From the NCBI GenBank assembly GCA_001602415.1, contig CP012155.1, positions 2,784,223-2,848,222 on the forward strand: a stretch of 64,000 bases of DNA, read 5' to 3'. Under the pieces are notes generated by a model. The model worked only from the letters and a program-made list of their open reading frames with translations. It was not told the DNA's origin and did no database searches. The translations under genes and the position numbers were made by a program. Source of the stretch: Bacteroidetes bacterium UKL13-3. Lineage in GTDB: Bacteria > Bacteroidota > Bacteroidia > UKL13-3. Below, piece after piece: positions 61,457 to 64,000 of the stretch. Within the stretch, counting starts at the first letter, position 1, and every line of letters begins with the position of its first letter.

Positions 61457-63298
61457 TTATTCTACTGTAACCGACTTTGCCAAATTACGTGGTTGATCAA
61501 CATTACATTCGCGCATTACAGCAATATGATATGATAATAGTTGCAAAGGAATAGTTGCTAATAATGGTAACATCGCTTCTTCGCACTCCGGAATATAAAT
61601 TACATGGTCGGCTTGTTCTTTAATATGCTCATCACCTTTAGTGGCTATAGCAATTACTTTCCCCTTACGTGCTCTTACTTCTTGAATATTACTAATTACT
61701 TTTTCGTAATTACTGTGTTGGGTAGCAATAACCACTACAGGCATTTCCTCATCGATCAAAGCAATAGGACCATGTTTCATTTCGGCAGCAGGATAACCTT
61801 CTGCATGGATATATGAAATCTCTTTCAACTTTAACGCTCCTTCTAAGGCAATCGGGAACCCATAACCACGTCCTAAATACAATGCATTTCGTGTATCTTT
61901 AATTTGTGCAGCAATGGTTTTTATGTAGTCGTTAGACTCAAGTGTTTTTTCAACCTTAGCCGGAATGGTTTCCAACTCGGTAAGCAACTCACGCAAACGT
62001 ACCGTGCTGATGGTGCCGCGTTTTTGAGCAATTGAAAGCGCCATTAATGTTAAGGCGGTTACCTGTGCTGTAAATGCTTTGGTTGATGCAACACCAATTT
62101 CTGGGCCCGCATGTGTGTATGCTCCAGCATCCGTCATGCGAGGAATAGAAGAACCAACAACATTACAAATTCCAAAAATGGTTGCGCCTTTACTTTTAGC
62201 TAATTCCAACGCAGCTAATGTGTCGGCTGTTTCACCACTTTGCGAAATAGCTATCACAAAGTCATCCTCGTTAATAATTGGGTTACGGTATCTAAACTCA
62301 GAAGCATATTCAACTTCAACAGGAATTCGTGCAAAGTCCTCAAACAAATATTCGCCAACCAAACCTGCATGCCAACTTGTTCCACAACCCACAATAATAA
62401 TGCGTTTGATGTTTTTAAGTTTATCCTCAAACGCATCAATACCTGCCATAGTAATGGTTGCCTCGTTTACGTGAATTCTACCTCTATATGAATCGAGAAT
62501 AGAGCGCGGTTGCTCAAATATTTCTTTCATCATAAAATGATCAAATCCTCCCTTTTCAATACTCTCAAGGTTAATTTCTAACTCTTGTATATAAGGCGTT
62601 TTAATCGTATTATCAATTGTTTTAACGGTAAGTTTTTGGTTGTCAACAATGGCCAACTCGCCATCATTCAAATAAATAACGTTGCGTGTGTACTCAACAA
62701 TAGGCGTAGCATCACTCGCAATAAAATGTTCGCCTTCGCCAACACCAATCACCATCGGGCTGCCTTTACGGGCACCAATTAAATAATTTGGATTTGTTTT
62801 GGATAGAATAACGATAGCATAAGCTCCCACAACTTGTGTTAAGGACATACGCACTGCTTCTTCAAAAGTTACTTCGTTATTTTTGGCAATCTCTTCAATT
62901 AAATGAATAAGCACCTCTGTATCCGTTTCACTTTTAAAAATATGCCCTCTGTCAATCAATGCTTTTTTGAGTGATGCATAGTTTTCGATAATACCATTAT
63001 GGATAATGGCAAATTCACCATTTTGTGATAGATGCGGATGCGCATTCAAATCATTTGGAGCACCATGTGTAGCCCAACGGGTATGACCCATTCCGGTATG
63101 TGCATGTGTATCTTGTGTGCCCACGGAAGCTTCTAAATCAGAAACCTTTCCGGTTTTTTTATACACCAAAAATTCTTTTTTTTCGTTCAGGAGGGCAACA
63201 CCTGCACTATCATAACCTCTGTATTCAAGACGTTTTAAACCTTTTACTACAATTGGGTAGGCCTCTCTATGACCTATGTAAGCAACAATTCCACACAT
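61457..63298 (-). CDS. glmS: glutamine-fructose-6-phosphate aminotransferase (isomerizing)
   Basis: GlmS makes glucosamine-6-phosphate, the entry step to amino sugars for wall and lipid A. The 613-residue protein begins MCGIVAYIGHREAYPIVVKG with nucleophilic Cys2, and GMGHTRWATHGAPN follows in the glutaminase domain. Two SIS domains follow, with IIVGCGTSWHAGLVGEY and AISQSGETADTLAALELA in the first and LYLGRGYGFPIALEGALKLK in the second. The end, CNVDQPRNLAKSVTVE, is the conserved C-tail that shields the active site. No glmS ribozyme is seen in the 50-base leader, as expected outside Firmicutes. A TATTTTTG box precedes it at 63341-63348. Confidence 0.97.
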   Translation of the reverse strand: MCGIVAYIGHREAYPIVVKGLKRLEYRGYDSAGVALLNEKKEFLVYKKTGKVSDLEASVGTQDTHAHTGMGHTRWATHGAPNDLNAHPHLSQNGEFAIIHNGIIENYASLKKALIDRGHIFKSETDTEVLIHLIEEIAKNNEVTFEEAVRMSLTQVVGAYAIVILSKTNPNYLIGARKGSPMVIGVGEGEHFIASDATPIVEYTRNVIYLNDGELAIVDNQKLTVKTIDNTIKTPYIQELEINLESIEKGGFDHFMMKEIFEQPRSILDSYRGRIHVNEATITMAGIDAFEDKLKNIKRIIIVGCGTSWHAGLVGEYLFEDFARIPVEVEYASEFRYRNPIINEDDFVIAISQSGETADTLAALELAKSKGATIFGICNVVGSSIPRMTDAGAYTHAGPEIGVASTKAFTAQVTALTLMALSIAQKRGTISTVRLRELLTELETIPAKVEKTLESNDYIKTIAAQIKDTRNALYLGRGYGFPIALEGALKLKEISYIHAEGYPAAEMKHGPIALIDEEMPVVVIATQHSNYEKVISNIQEVRARKGKVIAIATKGDEHIKEQADHVIYIPECEEAMLPLLATIPLQLLSYHIAVMRECNVDQPRNLAKSVTVE

Positions 63299-63340
63299 AT
63301 AATTGGGTAATTAATATTAATAAAACTAAGGGATAAAAAT

Positions 63341-63348
63341 CAAAAATA
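63341..63348 (-). promoter_or_regulatory. -7 promoter box for glmS
   Basis: TATTTTTG on the minus strand, exact TAnnTTTG, lying immediately behind the stop codon of the DAHP synthase gene and 42 bases before the glmS ATG. Confidence 0.5.
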
Positions 63349-64000
63349 CTACAATGTTTGTAGTTTCAAAGCAGAAGTAGAATTCGTCTCTGCGGCAAGT
63401 GCATTTACAATCATCTTAACTTTTGAAATAAGGTGTTCAAATTGGTTAAAGTTAACAGCTTGTGCGCTATCAGAAAGAGCTTGTTTAGGATTTGGATGAA
63501 CTTCAACAATAAGCCCATTAGCGCCTGCTGCTGTGCTAGCCATTGCCATACTTTCAACGCGCGAAGCTGCGCCAGTTCCATGACTTGGGTCGGCAATAAT
63601 GGGTAAATGACTTAATTCTTTGATTAACGGAATCACACCTATATCCATTACGTTTCGGCTTGCGGGATCAAAACTTCTAATACCACGTTCGCACAGTATC
63701 ACTTTTTCATTTCCACCACTCAAAACATATTCGGCTGCCAATAACCACTCGGTAACTTTTGCATGCATTCCACGTTTAAGTAAAACAGGTTTATCTATTT
63801 TACCTAATTCGTTCAGCATATAAAAATTTTGCATGTTTCGACTTCCAACCTGCAATATATCGGCATATTGATACACCTCATCAAGCAAACTCAAATCCAT
63901 AATTTCGGTTACTACACGCAAATCATATTGTTTGGCGGCTTCACTCAATAGCTCTAAACCTTTTTTTCCTAATCCCATGAATGAATAAGGAGAAGTGCGT
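63349..64000 (-). CDS. 3-deoxy-7-phosphoheptulonate (DAHP) synthase, partial
   Basis: The frame runs from its stop at 63349 to the window edge. The residues before the first visible Met (RTSPYSFMGLGKKGLELL) belong to the conserved FKPRTSPYSF motif, so the ATG at 63978 is internal. Of the 217 codons visible, ADILQVGSRNMQNFYMLNEL, LKRGMHAKVTEWLLAAEYVL, CERGIRSFD and PIIADPSHGTGAASRVESMA are the class I-beta (KDO8P-synthase-like) DAHP synthase signatures. It performs the first step of the shikimate pathway, for which aroQ is also in the window. The metal-binding Cys and N-terminal regulatory part, if present, lie beyond the edge. Confidence 0.9.
   Translation of the reverse strand, partial: RTSPYSFMGLGKKGLELLSEAAKQYDLRVVTEIMDLSLLDEVYQYADILQVGSRNMQNFYMLNELGKIDKPVLLKRGMHAKVTEWLLAAEYVLSGGNEKVILCERGIRSFDPASRNVMDIGVIPLIKELSHLPIIADPSHGTGAASRVESMAMASTAAGANGLIVEVHPNPKQALSDSAQAVNFNQFEHLISKVKMIVNALAAETNSTSALKLQTL

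Noticed and set aside
63299-63348. glmS ribozyme upstream of glmS
   Set aside because: Only about 50 A/T-rich bases without the ribozyme core separate the genes; the ribozyme is typical of Firmicutes.

Overview
The window looks like a chromosomal segment of a Bacteroidota bacterium, free-living and cell-wall-rich. Several signs agree. Secreted proteins end in type IX secretion (T9SS) sorting domains of both the type A kind and the gliding-motility-associated (type B) kind. There is a TonB receptor with an N-terminal carboxypeptidase-like domain. Promoters match the phylum's TAnnTTTG -7 box rather than TATAAT. The 2-oxoacid dehydrogenase E1 is an alpha-beta fusion, and Omp28-, DUF6029- and DUF1573-type proteins are present. 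No tRNA, rRNA, CRISPR array or phage module was seen. Genus and family cannot be fixed from the sequence alone.
Layout. 1-5.3 kb: end of a GNAT-like gene, ppx, an amber-interrupted small ORF, a C-terminal processing protease with a small membrane protein, and a sugar kinase plus MurQ pair for MurNAc recycling. 5.5-9.6 kb: two T9SS cargo proteins. 9.6-12.4 kb: an XRE regulator relic, trmB, a menE-like ligase and a DUF2795 gene. 12.6-22 kb: a DEAD-box helicase with an RGG tail and a 2423-residue surface protein. 22-24.2 kb: an IS1595-type element directly followed by an IS982-type element. 24.3-31.6 kb: the rod-shape cluster mreB-mreC-mreD-mrdA-rodA, with purH upstream. 31.7-34.3 kb: a serine hydrolase, xerD and aroQ. 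34.3-36.5 kb: a cobalamin riboswitch controlling a T9SS surface protein, a CWC-type cysteine-rich protein and a cytochrome-like lipoprotein. 36.5-41.8 kb: a SET-domain protein, an amino-acid permease and a DUF1684/Omp28/DUF6029 operon. 41.9-44.3 kb: a T9SS gene decapitated by a second, nearly identical IS982 copy. 44.4-52.5 kb: a short secreted TonB-plug-like protein, a 1628-residue type B T9SS protein and the fused E1. 52.6-61.2 kb: two DUF1573 proteins, alanine dehydrogenase, an E2 acyltransferase, a TonB receptor and a T9SS protein. 61.4-64 kb: glmS and the start-less end of a DAHP synthase.
How the genes fit. Much of the segment serves the envelope: amino-sugar supply (glmS), peptidoglycan elongation (mre/mrdA/rodA), wall recycling (kinase/murQ) and surface display through T9SS. 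The riboswitch operon is the most unusual unit, because a B12 sensor governs a surface protein and a probable redox lipoprotein with no B12 transporter alongside. The two IS982 copies, the IS1595 element and three broken genes show recent local genome change.
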